This document shows positions 33,474-43,412 of a stretch of DNA of 64,000 nucleotides, piece after piece; positions within the stretch are counted from its first letter, which is position 1; each line of letters opens with the position of its first letter. A program made the position numbers and the translations under genes. The notes beneath the pieces were generated by a model. That model did not search any database. It had not been told where the DNA came from and was given only the letters and a program-made list of their open reading frames with translations. This DNA comes from Natronosporangium hydrolyticum (GTDB lineage Bacteria > Actinomycetota > Actinomycetes > Mycobacteriales > Micromonosporaceae), in contig NZ_CP070499.1 of NCBI RefSeq assembly GCF_016925615.1, forward strand, positions 2,356,001-2,420,000, in the 5' to 3' direction.

Positions 33474-36400
33474 ATGGATGAGAGTTCACCGCGGTGGGAG
33501 CAGATCAACCCGAGCGACTTCGAGCATGAGCGGCAGGGTCTCCGGGAGCTGGCGTCCTATCTGCCGGACACCGACCCGTTCCACGTTTGGGCCAACGTCG
33601 AGTTTGTCGGCACCGACGGTTCGATCAACGAGGTTGACGCGCTGGTGCTCACCCCGAGCGGGCTATATGTGCTGGAGCTTAAGCACTGGCGGGGGGAGAT
33701 CGCTGGCGACGGCAGCCATTGGGTGCGCCGGATGCAGCGGGGGCGGCTCAACCCGGTCGACAACCCGTCGATTCTGGCCAACCGGAAGGCTAAGCGGCTC
33801 GCCGGCCTGATTCGCCACTACGCCCGACAGCAGGGCAAGGACCGGCAGGCGCCGTACGTCCGGGCGGCGATTTTCCTGCACGCCGAGGATATGCGGGCCA
33901 CCCAGCTGGACGAGATCGGTCGACAGCATGTCTATGGGCTGGATGGGCGCGAGTCCGATTCGGGCTTGCCGAGCCTGAAGCATTTCCTGCTCGCCCGGCC
34001 GCGCAACTCCGACCACCTGGTGGATGCGGCCCTGGGCCGGCAGATCGTCGAGCTGGTCCGCGGGGCCAAGATCAAGCCGTCGGTCGCGGAGCGGAAGGTG
34101 GGTCAGCTCATCCTGCATCCCCGTCCCTTCGCCGAGGGTGTGGGCTGGCAAGATTTCCTCGCTGGGCATGTCATGGATACGGCGCTGGTGCGCCGGGTGC
34201 GGTTCTACCTGACCAGCCGGGCGCCCTCCGAGGAGGTGCCGGTGATCCGGCGGGCGGCCGAGCGGGAGTTCCGGCTGCTGCAGGGCATCTACCACCCTGG
34301 CATCGCCCGGGCCGGTGACCTGGTGGATCACCCGTGGGGGCCGGCGGTCGTCTTCGACCACAAGCAAGAGTGGGTCCGCTTCGACCAGTGGCTGGTGCAG
34401 CACGACGAGCGGCTGACCATGGCGCAGCGGCTGCAGCTGCTGCAGGACCTGGCGGAGATCGTCGACTATGCCCATTCCCGCCGGCTGGCCCACCGGGCGC
34501 TGCACCCGCAGGCCATCTACGTCAAGGACCCCGAGTCTTCTCGACCTGGGCTGGTGGTGACCGACTGGCTCGCCGGCGGCCGGTTGGCCGGTGCGACGAA
34601 GGTGACCCGGCTCAGCTCGTCCATTGACGGGGCCGGGTTGGAGCTGTTCTTCGACGACGAGGCCCGCCGCTATCAGGCGCCTGAGGCCGTGCACCGCTCG
34701 GACGCCCCCGGCGCCCAGCTCGACGTCTTCTCGCTCGGCACGATCGCCTACCGGATGTTCGCCGGTAGCGCCCCAACCTCGACCCCGGAGGAGCTGACCT
34801 CGGCGGTCCGGGACAGCGGGTTGCAACTGGCGGCGGTCGCGGACGCGATCCCGGTGTCGCTGGCGACGCTGGTCTACGACGCCACCCGCGGTGACCCGGC
34901 GCAGCGGCAGCGCACGGTCGCGGAGTTTCTGGCCGGGCTGGAGGCGGTCTGGGAGGAGCTGACCGCGCCGGACCCGGAGCCGGTGGTGGATCCGCTGGAG
35001 GCGCGCAAGGGTGATGTGCTCGATGGCGGCTTCACGGTGGTGCGGCGGCTCGGTTCCGGGGCGACCGCGACCGCGCTGCTGGTGACCCCGCCGGAGGCCG
35101 AGGCCGGGGTGCCGGCGGCGGAGCGCCCGGCGTCCCACCGGGAGCTGGTGCTGAAGGTTGCCCGGGACGAACAGCACGCCGACCGGCTGGCGGCGGAGGC
35201 GCGGGCGCTGCGCACCATGCGTTCGCACTGGCAGGTCGCCGCACTGGTGGACGGTCCGCTCGCGATCGGCGGCCGGACCACCCTGCTGTTGGAGAGCGCG
35301 GGCACGCAGACGCTGGCGGAGGACCTGGCGGGTGGCCGGCGGCTGGCGCTGGACCTGCTGGAGCGTTACGGCCGCGACCTGATGGATATCGTCACCTTCC
35401 TGGAGGGGGAGGGGGTCTGGCACCGTGACATCAAACCGGCGAACCTGGCGTCGCGGCCCCGCCCAAAGGATAGGCAGCCCCACCTGTGCATCTTCGACTT
35501 CTCGCTCGCCGCCACCCCCGCCGACCAGATCACCGCTGGTACCGCGCACTACCTCGACCCGTTCCTTGGCCCGCCGCGGCGGCTGCGGTATGACGCCGCC
35601 GCGGAACGGTTCGCCGCCGCGGTGACGCTGTATGAGATGGCGACCGGCACCCTGCCGCGCTGGGGCGATGGCGCCAACCCGGCCGCGATCAGCGAAGAGG
35701 TGTCGCTGGACCCGGCGTCGTTCGACCCGGCGATCGCCGACCGACTGATCGGGTTCTTCAGCCGGGCGCTGGCGCGGGAGGTGGCGGCACGGTTCGACAC
35801 CGCCGAGGAGATGGCCGACTCCTGGCGGATGATCTTCAAGGACATCCCGGAGTCGCCGCCCGAGCCGCAGCAGGAGCCGGCGGTCACTCCAGAGTCGACC
35901 CTGGACGACGTCGGGCTCACCGCCCGCGCCCGGTCCGCATTGGAGCGGCTCGGCCTGCACACGGTGGGCGAGCTGCTCGCCTGCTCACCATCCGAGCTGA
36001 CCCGCGCCAAGGGGGTGCCCGACGCCACCCGGAAGGAGATCCTGGCGCAGGCCCGGGGGCTGCGTGCGCAGCTGCCCGCCGAGCCGCCCCCACCGGCCGA
36101 GCCCACCACCGCCGCGTACGGGGTGGAGGCGCTCTGTGCGACCTTGTTGCCCGGCGAGCGGGCGAAACATCGGGCCAACGTCGAGGTGCTGCTCGGGCAG
36201 GCGCCGGCGAGCGACGGCAGCTTCCTCGGTTGGCTGTCGCAGTCGGACGCCGCAAAGTTCGTTGATCTGAAACAGCCCCAGATCTCCACGCTGCTGCGCC
36301 AGCAGGCCAAATCGTGGCTGGCCAACCCGGACCTGACCCAGGTACGCGACGAGATCGTGGCGCTGCTCGACGCGCGCGGCGCGGTCATGTCCGCCGGTGA

Positions 36401-37646
36401 GCTGGCGGAGGCGCTGAAGGCCGCCCGCGGCTCATTCACGGTGGAGCCCAAAGGCACCTCGCAGACGCTCGGCCTGGTCCGGGCGGCGGTCGAGGCGGAG
36501 CTGACGCGCGGCGGTGACGCCCGGCTGGCCACCCACCGGATCCGCGGCGGCGACCGGGCCGCTACCACCGTGCTGGTCGGGCGGGAGCCGGACGACCCGG
36601 ACGCCGAGACCACCGCCGCCGACCTGCTCGCGTACGCGGTTCGGCTGGGGCGGCGGGCCGAGGAGTTGGCGCAGCAGGACCCGTTGCCGACCCGTGCCCG
36701 GGCGGTGGAGAGTCTGCGCGCCATCGCCGCCCCGGAGACGATGCCGGCGCTCGGTGACGCCCGGTTGTTGCAGTTGGCGGCGGCGGCGAGCAATGACGCG
36801 GCCGACGTCAACGCCCAGGGGCAGCTCTATCCGGTGGGGATGGCGGTGGCGCGGACGCTGCGGCTGGCGGCCGGCAGCCTGGTTGGCCAGCGCCTGCCCG
36901 CCGACGAGGTGCGGGCGCGGGTGCGGGCCAGGTTCCCCCGGGCCGAGGAGCTGCCCACCAGCCGGCTGGATCTGGATGGGCTGCTCGCCGCCTGCGACGT
37001 GCCGCTGGCCTGGGACAGCACCAAACAGGAGTACGCCCCGCCCACCGTCGGCGTCGGGAACACCAGCACCCGGCTGACCTCGACGGTGACCCCGGTGCTG
37101 CGGCTGGGTGACGCCGAGGAAGCCGACGCGAAGCTCGCCGCCGCGGTGGACCGGCCCGGTTTCCTGGCGGTGCTCACCCCGCTGCGGCAGCTGGCCGTCG
37201 CCCGCCGGGCGCTGCTGGGCCGGTTCCCGCTGACCGAGGTGAACGTCACCGCCATCATGCTGGAGCGGCTGCGGGCGCTGGATTACCCGTGGGAGGCGGT
37301 GGTCGCCGCCGACAGCGGCCCACCGACCGATCCGGACTTCCGCAGCCTCGCCGACCTGGTGCAGCATGAGGTGGTGCCGGCGGTCGAGGAGGCGCTGGCT
37401 ACCCCGGCTCCGGTGCTGCTTACCGATGCCGCGCCGCTGGCCCGCTACGACGCGCTCGGCGTGGTGCAGCAGTTGGCCGACCCGACCCGGCCCCGGCCGG
37501 CGGCTCGGCTGCTGCTGGCGCCGGCCCGCCGGCCCGTGCCGGCGATGCTCGACGACGTGCAGCTGCCGCTGACCTCGCCGACCAACCAGTCGATCTGGTT
37601 GCCTGACACCTGGGTCAGTCTCGTCGAGGTTGTTGGCCGATCATGA
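33474..37646 (+). CDS. pglW: PglW-type NERD/serine-threonine kinase of phage-growth-limitation (BREX type 2) systems
   Basis: 1390 aa. NERD nuclease-related domain about 15-130 (VDALVLTPSGLYVLELKHW). A first kinase-like domain about 250-490 is degenerate: the catalytic loop reads AHRALHPQAIYV (no Asp) and DFG is replaced by DWLAG. A second kinase domain about 505-780 looks active: RLGSGATATAL, HRDIKPANL near 648, FDFS near 672. A helix-hairpin-helix segment (SPSELTRAKGVPDATRKEI) follows near 820, then a long C-terminal region. The order fits PglW. An in-frame GTG at 33462 is an alternative start. PglX, PglY and PglZ are not in the window; the nearest defence genes are DISARM, 10 kb on. Confidence 0.85.
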   Translation: MDESSPRWEQINPSDFEHERQGLRELASYLPDTDPFHVWANVEFVGTDGSINEVDALVLTPSGLYVLELKHWRGEIAGDGSHWVRRMQRGRLNPVDNPSILANRKAKRLAGLIRHYARQQGKDRQAPYVRAAIFLHAEDMRATQLDEIGRQHVYGLDGRESDSGLPSLKHFLLARPRNSDHLVDAALGRQIVELVRGAKIKPSVAERKVGQLILHPRPFAEGVGWQDFLAGHVMDTALVRRVRFYLTSRAPSEEVPVIRRAAEREFRLLQGIYHPGIARAGDLVDHPWGPAVVFDHKQEWVRFDQWLVQHDERLTMAQRLQLLQDLAEIVDYAHSRRLAHRALHPQAIYVKDPESSRPGLVVTDWLAGGRLAGATKVTRLSSSIDGAGLELFFDDEARRYQAPEAVHRSDAPGAQLDVFSLGTIAYRMFAGSAPTSTPEELTSAVRDSGLQLAAVADAIPVSLATLVYDATRGDPAQRQRTVAEFLAGLEAVWEELTAPDPEPVVDPLEARKGDVLDGGFTVVRRLGSGATATALLVTPPEAEAGVPAAERPASHRELVLKVARDEQHADRLAAEARALRTMRSHWQVAALVDGPLAIGGRTTLLLESAGTQTLAEDLAGGRRLALDLLERYGRDLMDIVTFLEGEGVWHRDIKPANLASRPRPKDRQPHLCIFDFSLAATPADQITAGTAHYLDPFLGPPRRLRYDAAAERFAAAVTLYEMATGTLPRWGDGANPAAISEEVSLDPASFDPAIADRLIGFFSRALAREVAARFDTAEEMADSWRMIFKDIPESPPEPQQEPAVTPESTLDDVGLTARARSALERLGLHTVGELLACSPSELTRAKGVPDATRKEILAQARGLRAQLPAEPPPPAEPTTAAYGVEALCATLLPGERAKHRANVEVLLGQAPASDGSFLGWLSQSDAAKFVDLKQPQISTLLRQQAKSWLANPDLTQVRDEIVALLDARGAVMSAGELAEALKAARGSFTVEPKGTSQTLGLVRAAVEAELTRGGDARLATHRIRGGDRAATTVLVGREPDDPDAETTAADLLAYAVRLGRRAEELAQQDPLPTRARAVESLRAIAAPETMPALGDARLLQLAAAASNDAADVNAQGQLYPVGMAVARTLRLAAGSLVGQRLPADEVRARVRARFPRAEELPTSRLDLDGLLAACDVPLAWDSTKQEYAPPTVGVGNTSTRLTSTVTPVLRLGDAEEADAKLAAAVDRPGFLAVLTPLRQLAVARRALLGRFPLTEVNVTAIMLERLRALDYPWEAVVAADSGPPTDPDFRSLADLVQHEVVPAVEEALATPAPVLLTDAAPLARYDALGVVQQLADPTRPRPAARLLLAPARRPVPAMLDDVQLPLTSPTNQSIWLPDTWVSLVEVVGRS

Positions 37647-37786
37647 GCTAGTGGACCGAGGCGCGGGCCAGAAGCGCAGATCTTGGCGGGGTGCACCGGA
37701 CGAACTGGGGTAGATCCGGCCCAGCGGCCTCGCTCGAATCGACACCACTAGGTACGGTGGTCGCCGCGGGTGAGTGGAGGTGGCCG

Positions 37787-40700
37787 ATGCCGGGTGGGGT
37801 GCGGCGGTGGGTCGGGGGTTTTCTTTCGGTGGTGTTGCTGCTGTCGTTGGCGGCGGCAGCTCCACAGTCGCTGTTGGTTGAGCCGCCCGATGTGGTGTAT
37901 CGGTACGACGCCGCGGGTCGGCTGCAGGTGGTGAGTGACCCGTGGGCCGGGGAGTCGGCCTACTACCGCCACGACCCGGCGGGGAACCTGACCGAGATCG
38001 ACCGGGATGTCGACCCGCCGGGTGCGGCCTGGCGCACCGCAGGACAGACCGGCCCGGCGCCGGTGGTGTCGCAGGTGGCGCCGGTGGTTGCCCGGCCGGG
38101 TGATGTAGTGACGGTGACCGGGGCGCACTTCACCGGCGACCCGCGTACCGACCTGGTGATGGTGGGCGAGGCCAGCTATGCCGAGGTGGTGTCGGCGGCG
38201 GCCGGTGAGCTGCGGGTGCGGGTGCCGCCGGTGGCGGCTACCGGGGCGGTGTCGGTGGCGACGCCGTACGGTACCGGCCACGGCGGGGACGAGTTGTTCG
38301 TGGTCCCGTGGGCGGAGGTGGAGCCCGACCGGGTCGCCGCGAGCGTGCGTACCGGGTTCGGTGAGCCGGCCGAGGTGGCGCTGGCCGCGGACGACGCGGT
38401 CGGGTTGGTGGCCTTTGACGGGATGGCGGGGCAGTCGGTGACGGTGTCCGCCGACGGTGGTGGCGGGTCGGTGTGTGAGCGGTTGCGGTTCGGTTTGAGC
38501 GGTCCGGGTGGGGTGGAGGTGGTGGGTCGGTCCGGGCGGGATGGTTGGTGTGGCGGCGATCCGGCCGGTGCGGTGCGGCTGCCGGCCGATGGGACCTACA
38601 CGCTTTTGGTGACACCGGCCCAACGGGCACCGGATGCTGCGGTGAGCGTGACCTTGGTTGATGCCGGGGCTGCCGGGCCGCCGGCCGAGGCTGCGGCGTC
38701 AACGGCAGCGCCGTCAGCGCCGGCGGAGGAGATGCTGGACGGGTCGGCGATGGCGCCGGTGGCGTTGGGCACGGGGGCGTTGCGGGTGGCGCACACCGAT
38801 CTGTTGCTGTGGGATGTGGTCGAGGTGCCGTTGACCAGGCGGCCGTATCCGGTGGGTGCGGCGCTGCCGCAGGACCGCGGCCCGTTCGGGATCGGTGGGC
38901 AGCTCGACTTCGCGGCCGAGCTGGTGCTCTCCTCGGCGTTGCAGTACGCCGATCTGGCGGTGCCGGGCGGGGTGGAGGTGCCGTTCGCGCGGGTCACCGA
39001 CGGGGCGGACGCGGCCGGTGCGGTGTTCGAGGCGGTCGGTGCGGGTAGCCCGCTGGCGGGTGCGTCGATCCGGTGGAACGGGCACGGCTGGGATCTGACC
39101 ACTGTGGACGGGGTGCGGTTGGTCTTCGCCGATGATGATCGGCGGGCCCGGCTGTGGGCGGTGGTCGACCGGCGCGGCAACCAGGTGCGGATCCACCGGG
39201 AGCGTAGCCAGACCGGCCGCAACGGTGAGGTGCTCTCGGTGCATTCGCCGTCGGGGCGGTCGTTCACGTTGGAGTATGACGACGAGCAGCGGGTGGTCGA
39301 GGCGCGGGACCACCTGGGGCGCCAGGTGGGCTACGACTACGACGCGGATGGCATGTTGGCCCATGTGAGTCTGCCCGACGGCAGTGGGCTGGGCTACGAG
39401 TATGGCGAGCGGCGGCGGATCACCGCGATCACTGACGAGGCTGGCGACCTGCTGGTCGGTGTCGACTACGACGACGGTGGGCGGGTGTCGCGGCAGGAGC
39501 TGGCTGACGGGTCCGAGTTCACTTTCGACTATGTTGAGGGTGAGCAGACCATCGAGGTCGGTGACGATCAGGCCACGGTGACGGCGGTGGTCGCGGCCGA
39601 GGTGGTGGACCCGGGCGGCAGCGTGCGCCGGGTCGAGTTTGACCGGGGCCACTGGGTCAGCGACAGCTTCGACGTGGGTGGGCACACCCATACGCTGACC
39701 GTGACCCGCGACCCGCAGACGGGGTATGTGACCGAGCTGGTCGACCCGGACGGGGTGCGCACCCGGTACGGCTATGACCCGGGTGGCAACCTGACCTCGG
39801 TGACCGAGGCGGTCGACACCGAGGCGGCGTGGGCCACCGGCTTCACCCACGAACCGGTGTGGCACGAGGTCGCGTCGGTGACCACCGGGGCAGGGCACCG
39901 GTGGGGGTTCGAGTACGACCAGGCCGGCAACCTGACCGCCGAGATTGCCCCGGACGGTTCGCGTGTCGGCTACGGCTACGACCAGCAAGGGCGGCTGACC
40001 TCGGTGACCGACCCGGCCGGCGCGGTCACCCGCATCGACTATGAGCTGGCCCACCGGGTCACCATCACCGACCCGGCAGGCAACTCGTATCAGGAGTTCT
40101 ACGACGCCGGTGGCCGGCTGGCGGCGGTCACCGACCCGACCGGGCACACCCAACGTTTCGGCTACGACGCGGCCGACCGGCTGATTTCGGTGAGCGACCC
40201 GGCCGGTGGGCAGACCCGCTTCGGCTACGACGGGCGCGGCAACCTGGTTGAGTTGACCGACCCGGGCGGCGACACCACCTCGTACACCTATGATGCGGCC
40301 GATCGGGTGCTGGCCCGCACCGACCCGGCCGGGGCCGGCGACCGCTACACCTACGACGACCTGGGCCACCTGACGGCGCATGTGGACCGGCGGGGGGTAC
40401 GCACCGAGTTCGATTACGACGGGTTGGGTCGGCTGGTCGCGGTCGCCTACGGGGTCGACGACGAGGGTGCCGCCGAGTCCACGGTCGAGTACCGGTACGA
40501 CGCGGCCGACCGGCTGCTGGCGGTCGAAGACTCGGAGTACGGCACCATCGAGTTCGGCTACGACCCGCTCGGCCGGCTCACCTCCGAGACCACTGTCGAG
40601 GGCGAGGTGGCCTACCGGTACGACCCGGATGGCCAGTTGGTGGCCACGGTGCTGCCCGACGGCACCGAGATCGGCTACCGCTACGACGATGCGGGACGGC

Positions 40701-42691
40701 TGGTTGCGGTCGGGCACGACCAAGCGATGACGACCGTTAGCTACGACGACACCGGCCGGGTGGTGACGGCTGCGCTGCCCGGCGGCGTGACCGCCGACTA
40801 CGACTACGACGGGCGAGGGCTGCTGGCCGAGATCAGCTACCACAACACCCACGGCGGCCAACTCGGCGACCTGCGGTACGACTACGACCAGCTGGGTCGC
40901 CGAGCCGGCGCCTCCGGCACACTCGCTGGCGTCACCCTGCCCCCGGCCCACACAGACACCCGGCACGACCCTGGCAACCGGCTCACCCATCACCAGGGCA
41001 CCTCGCTGCGCTACGACCCAGCTGGCAACCTGCTCACCGACGGCACCCACACCTACACCTGGAACGCCCGTGGCCAACTGGTCGCCGTCGACGGGCCAAC
41101 CTCGGCGACCTTCGACTACGACCCGTTCGGCCGGCGGGTCGCCGTCACCGCCGACGGCGACACCACCCGGTACGTCCACGACGGCGACAACGTCGCCCAG
41201 CAGCTACTGCCGGACGGGTCGACCGCGACCTACCTCACCGGACCCGGGCTCGACGAACTTTTCGCCCGCACCGTAGACGGCATTACCCACACCTACCTGA
41301 CCGATGTGCAGGGCAGCGTGCTCGGGCTGGTCGGCCCCGACGGCAACCTCACCACCCAATACCACTACGACCCGTACGGCGCCACCACCGTCACCGGCAC
41401 ACCCGAGGCGAACCCGTTCGGCTACACCGGCCGCGAACTCGACCCCACCGGCCTCTACTACCTGCGCCACCGCTACTACCACCCCCAGCTGGGCCGGTTC
41501 ATCTCCGAAGACCCGCTCGGGTTCGCCGCCGGGGACACCAACCTCTACGCCTACGTCTTCAACGACCCGATCAACCACACCGACCCGCACGGGCTCCAGG
41601 CCGCCGCCGGCATCGGGGCATGCCTGGCCACCGGAGCCTGGGCACTCGGCGAAGTCCAGGACATCCTCGACAACTTCGCCTCCATCATGGACCCCGAGGC
41701 CGGTGACCCGTTCAACGAGGCCAACCGGATTGAACTCGACCACCTCAACCGTCGCTCCTGGGACGCGTTCTGGACCTACGTCACCACCTGCGGCGCCTCC
41801 ATGGCGGTCCCGTTGCCGGGTCTCGGCGCCCCACTGGCCGGCAGCCTCGGCCGCACCGCACCCACCCTCGCCGGCCGCACCCCCAGCCTGGCCACCCGCC
41901 TGCCCGGCGCCCGCCCCTCACCCACCCACATCCGCCCACCGGCCGGCGGCGGCCGACCACCAGCCGGCCGAGCCTGCAGCTTCGCCAGCGACACCCTCGT
42001 GCTGCTCGCCGACGGGAACACCACCCCGATCGCCGAGCTGGAGATCGGCGACCAGGTCCTAGCCACCGACCCGGTCACCGGGGCGACCGGATCGCGACAG
42101 ATCACCCACACCTGGGCCCACATCGACACGCTGTGGGACCTGCACACCGAAGCCGGCACCATCACCACCACCGCCAACCACCCGTTCTGGAACCACACCG
42201 AGCAACGCTGGGACCGCGCCGACACCCTCCAACCCGGCGACCAACTCCTCACCCCCGACGGCCGGCCGGTCAACGTCACAGAGCTGGACAGCACCGCCAC
42301 CACAGACCACGCCCACAACCTGACCGTCGCCGACCTCCACACCTACTACGTACTCGCCGGCAACACCCCAGTCCTCGTCCACAACACATGTCCTGAGGTG
42401 GCTCGCCTTACTAGTAGCCCAAATGCTCCGGTAATTAACAGCAAGACGGTCTATACGGACAGGAATGGGCGCTTCCGAATCGACGTCGAGAATCAGAACC
42501 CGGGACAGCGGGGAGCAAATATCCACCTACAGCCCATGGGGCGGGGTGGGTCGGGCAAGTACTACTATCATCAGAGTACGGGTCAGTGGATCTCAGAAAG
42601 CGGAGAGGTCCTGGCCCCAAGAATTGCAAATCAGGTTCCGCAAAGCGCGATCAACAAAGCCTATCGATACTTGGGAATTACGCCGCCGTGA
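37787..42691 (+). CDS. RHS/YD-repeat polymorphic toxin with Hint domain
   Basis: 1634 aa, exported by an N-terminal signal sequence (VGGFLSVVLLLSLAAAAPQS). A short YD motif is followed by an IPT/TIG-like immunoglobulin domain about 85-170, and then a long array of YD repeats (about 480-1260; GYDxxGRLTxVTD pattern). The shell closes with the RHS core block FGYTGRELDPTGLYYLRHRY and SEDPLGFAAGDTNLYAY. A Hint autoprotease follows (about 1396-1531; begins CSFASDTLVLLADG, ends VLVHNTC) and would release the C-terminal tip. The tip (about 1533-1634) contains RFRIDVENQNPGQRGANIH and GKYYYHQSTGQW, a pattern I associate with small nuclease toxins, but I will not number the family. GC falls sharply in the tip. 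Start chosen at 37787 after GTGGAGG. Confidence 0.88.
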   Translation: MPGGVRRWVGGFLSVVLLLSLAAAAPQSLLVEPPDVVYRYDAAGRLQVVSDPWAGESAYYRHDPAGNLTEIDRDVDPPGAAWRTAGQTGPAPVVSQVAPVVARPGDVVTVTGAHFTGDPRTDLVMVGEASYAEVVSAAAGELRVRVPPVAATGAVSVATPYGTGHGGDELFVVPWAEVEPDRVAASVRTGFGEPAEVALAADDAVGLVAFDGMAGQSVTVSADGGGGSVCERLRFGLSGPGGVEVVGRSGRDGWCGGDPAGAVRLPADGTYTLLVTPAQRAPDAAVSVTLVDAGAAGPPAEAAASTAAPSAPAEEMLDGSAMAPVALGTGALRVAHTDLLLWDVVEVPLTRRPYPVGAALPQDRGPFGIGGQLDFAAELVLSSALQYADLAVPGGVEVPFARVTDGADAAGAVFEAVGAGSPLAGASIRWNGHGWDLTTVDGVRLVFADDDRRARLWAVVDRRGNQVRIHRERSQTGRNGEVLSVHSPSGRSFTLEYDDEQRVVEARDHLGRQVGYDYDADGMLAHVSLPDGSGLGYEYGERRRITAITDEAGDLLVGVDYDDGGRVSRQELADGSEFTFDYVEGEQTIEVGDDQATVTAVVAAEVVDPGGSVRRVEFDRGHWVSDSFDVGGHTHTLTVTRDPQTGYVTELVDPDGVRTRYGYDPGGNLTSVTEAVDTEAAWATGFTHEPVWHEVASVTTGAGHRWGFEYDQAGNLTAEIAPDGSRVGYGYDQQGRLTSVTDPAGAVTRIDYELAHRVTITDPAGNSYQEFYDAGGRLAAVTDPTGHTQRFGYDAADRLISVSDPAGGQTRFGYDGRGNLVELTDPGGDTTSYTYDAADRVLARTDPAGAGDRYTYDDLGHLTAHVDRRGVRTEFDYDGLGRLVAVAYGVDDEGAAESTVEYRYDAADRLLAVEDSEYGTIEFGYDPLGRLTSETTVEGEVAYRYDPDGQLVATVLPDGTEIGYRYDDAGRLVAVGHDQAMTTVSYDDTGRVVTAALPGGVTADYDYDGRGLLAEISYHNTHGGQLGDLRYDYDQLGRRAGASGTLAGVTLPPAHTDTRHDPGNRLTHHQGTSLRYDPAGNLLTDGTHTYTWNARGQLVAVDGPTSATFDYDPFGRRVAVTADGDTTRYVHDGDNVAQQLLPDGSTATYLTGPGLDELFARTVDGITHTYLTDVQGSVLGLVGPDGNLTTQYHYDPYGATTVTGTPEANPFGYTGRELDPTGLYYLRHRYYHPQLGRFISEDPLGFAAGDTNLYAYVFNDPINHTDPHGLQAAAGIGACLATGAWALGEVQDILDNFASIMDPEAGDPFNEANRIELDHLNRRSWDAFWTYVTTCGASMAVPLPGLGAPLAGSLGRTAPTLAGRTPSLATRLPGARPSPTHIRPPAGGGRPPAGRACSFASDTLVLLADGNTTPIAELEIGDQVLATDPVTGATGSRQITHTWAHIDTLWDLHTEAGTITTTANHPFWNHTEQRWDRADTLQPGDQLLTPDGRPVNVTELDSTATTDHAHNLTVADLHTYYVLAGNTPVLVHNTCPEVARLTSSPNAPVINSKTVYTDRNGRFRIDVENQNPGQRGANIHLQPMGRGGSGKYYYHQSTGQWISESGEVLAPRIANQVPQSAINKAYRYLGITPP

Positions 42692-43230
42692 AGATGAACT
42701 CTCGTATGACCAATGTTCTCATGCGTGGACCCGCGAAGCTAAGCCACGAACTGCCACCTGATCTGGATCAAGTCGCAAGGGCTGGATGGGTGCTCGGCCC
42801 TTGCGGCGCGATCCTGCTGAAATCCTTGTGGGGACGCGGATGGCGCACCAGCATCGATGCCTCAGAGGTAGGGGCATACGAGTATGAGGTGAACGATGTC
42901 TATGGTTCTCTGGCCGACCTCGCAGCGGACCAGGCGACGTACCTGAATAGAGCGGCGGTGCGAGGTTTCTCCTTTGCCACCCGTATGCTGGAATATGCCG
43001 CTGCTCTTCCGGACGCAGATCGCTTGACTGCGACAGTCGGCATATCGGTGGACGAGAAAGACGAGGATTTTTTCCTGCAGGGAGTCACTATTAGATTTTT
43101 TAGCCGTCGAGGCGATTACCCAACATGGTTCGAGGATCTGGAGCGGTATCGGAGCGAGGCGATAGCCGTAGTTGACATGGCTGATCTTGCTGGCCCCGAT
43201 CCGTTAGCTAAGTTCCTTTATCGTAAGTAG
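42688..43230 (+). CDS. Probable immunity protein for the RHS toxin
   Basis: 180 aa, cytoplasmic, no recognised domain. The GTG at 42688 overlaps the toxin stop by GTGA (an ATG lies two codons later). Position directly after the toxin tip, translational coupling and low GC relative to the region are the usual marks of the cognate immunity gene. Acidic C-terminus with DEKDEDFFLQG. No similarity by eye to the orphan immunity-like protein at 21241. Confidence 0.7.
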   Translation: MKMNSRMTNVLMRGPAKLSHELPPDLDQVARAGWVLGPCGAILLKSLWGRGWRTSIDASEVGAYEYEVNDVYGSLADLAADQATYLNRAAVRGFSFATRMLEYAAALPDADRLTATVGISVDEKDEDFFLQGVTIRFFSRRGDYPTWFEDLERYRSEAIAVVDMADLAGPDPLAKFLYRK

Positions 43231-43412
43231 TCTTTCAGGACGCTGCGATACTGCAACTCCCGTGGATACGGACAGTAGCGGTGGGTCTGTCTTGCATTAC
43301 ATGTTCGATGCTCTCCGTTGATAAATCGGAAAGCGGTAAGCATGAATGTAACTGGATAGGTGCTCGGTCCCGGTGAGGCTGTCTGCTGTGGATGCTGGTA
43401 GGTTGATCAGCC

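Noticed and set aside
33663-35960. 765-codon open frame antisense to pglW
   Set aside because: The plus strand encodes clear NERD and kinase motifs. The antisense product is Arg/Gly/His-rich without domains, the usual shadow of high-GC coding DNA.
38714-41179. 821-codon open frame antisense to the RHS gene
   Set aside because: Its regular composition mirrors the YD repeats of the real gene. No known domain.
41972-42390. Intein in the RHS protein
   Set aside because: The Hint module lies before a toxin tip and there is no conserved host-protein extein on the C-terminal side. This is the usual release protease of polymorphic toxins.
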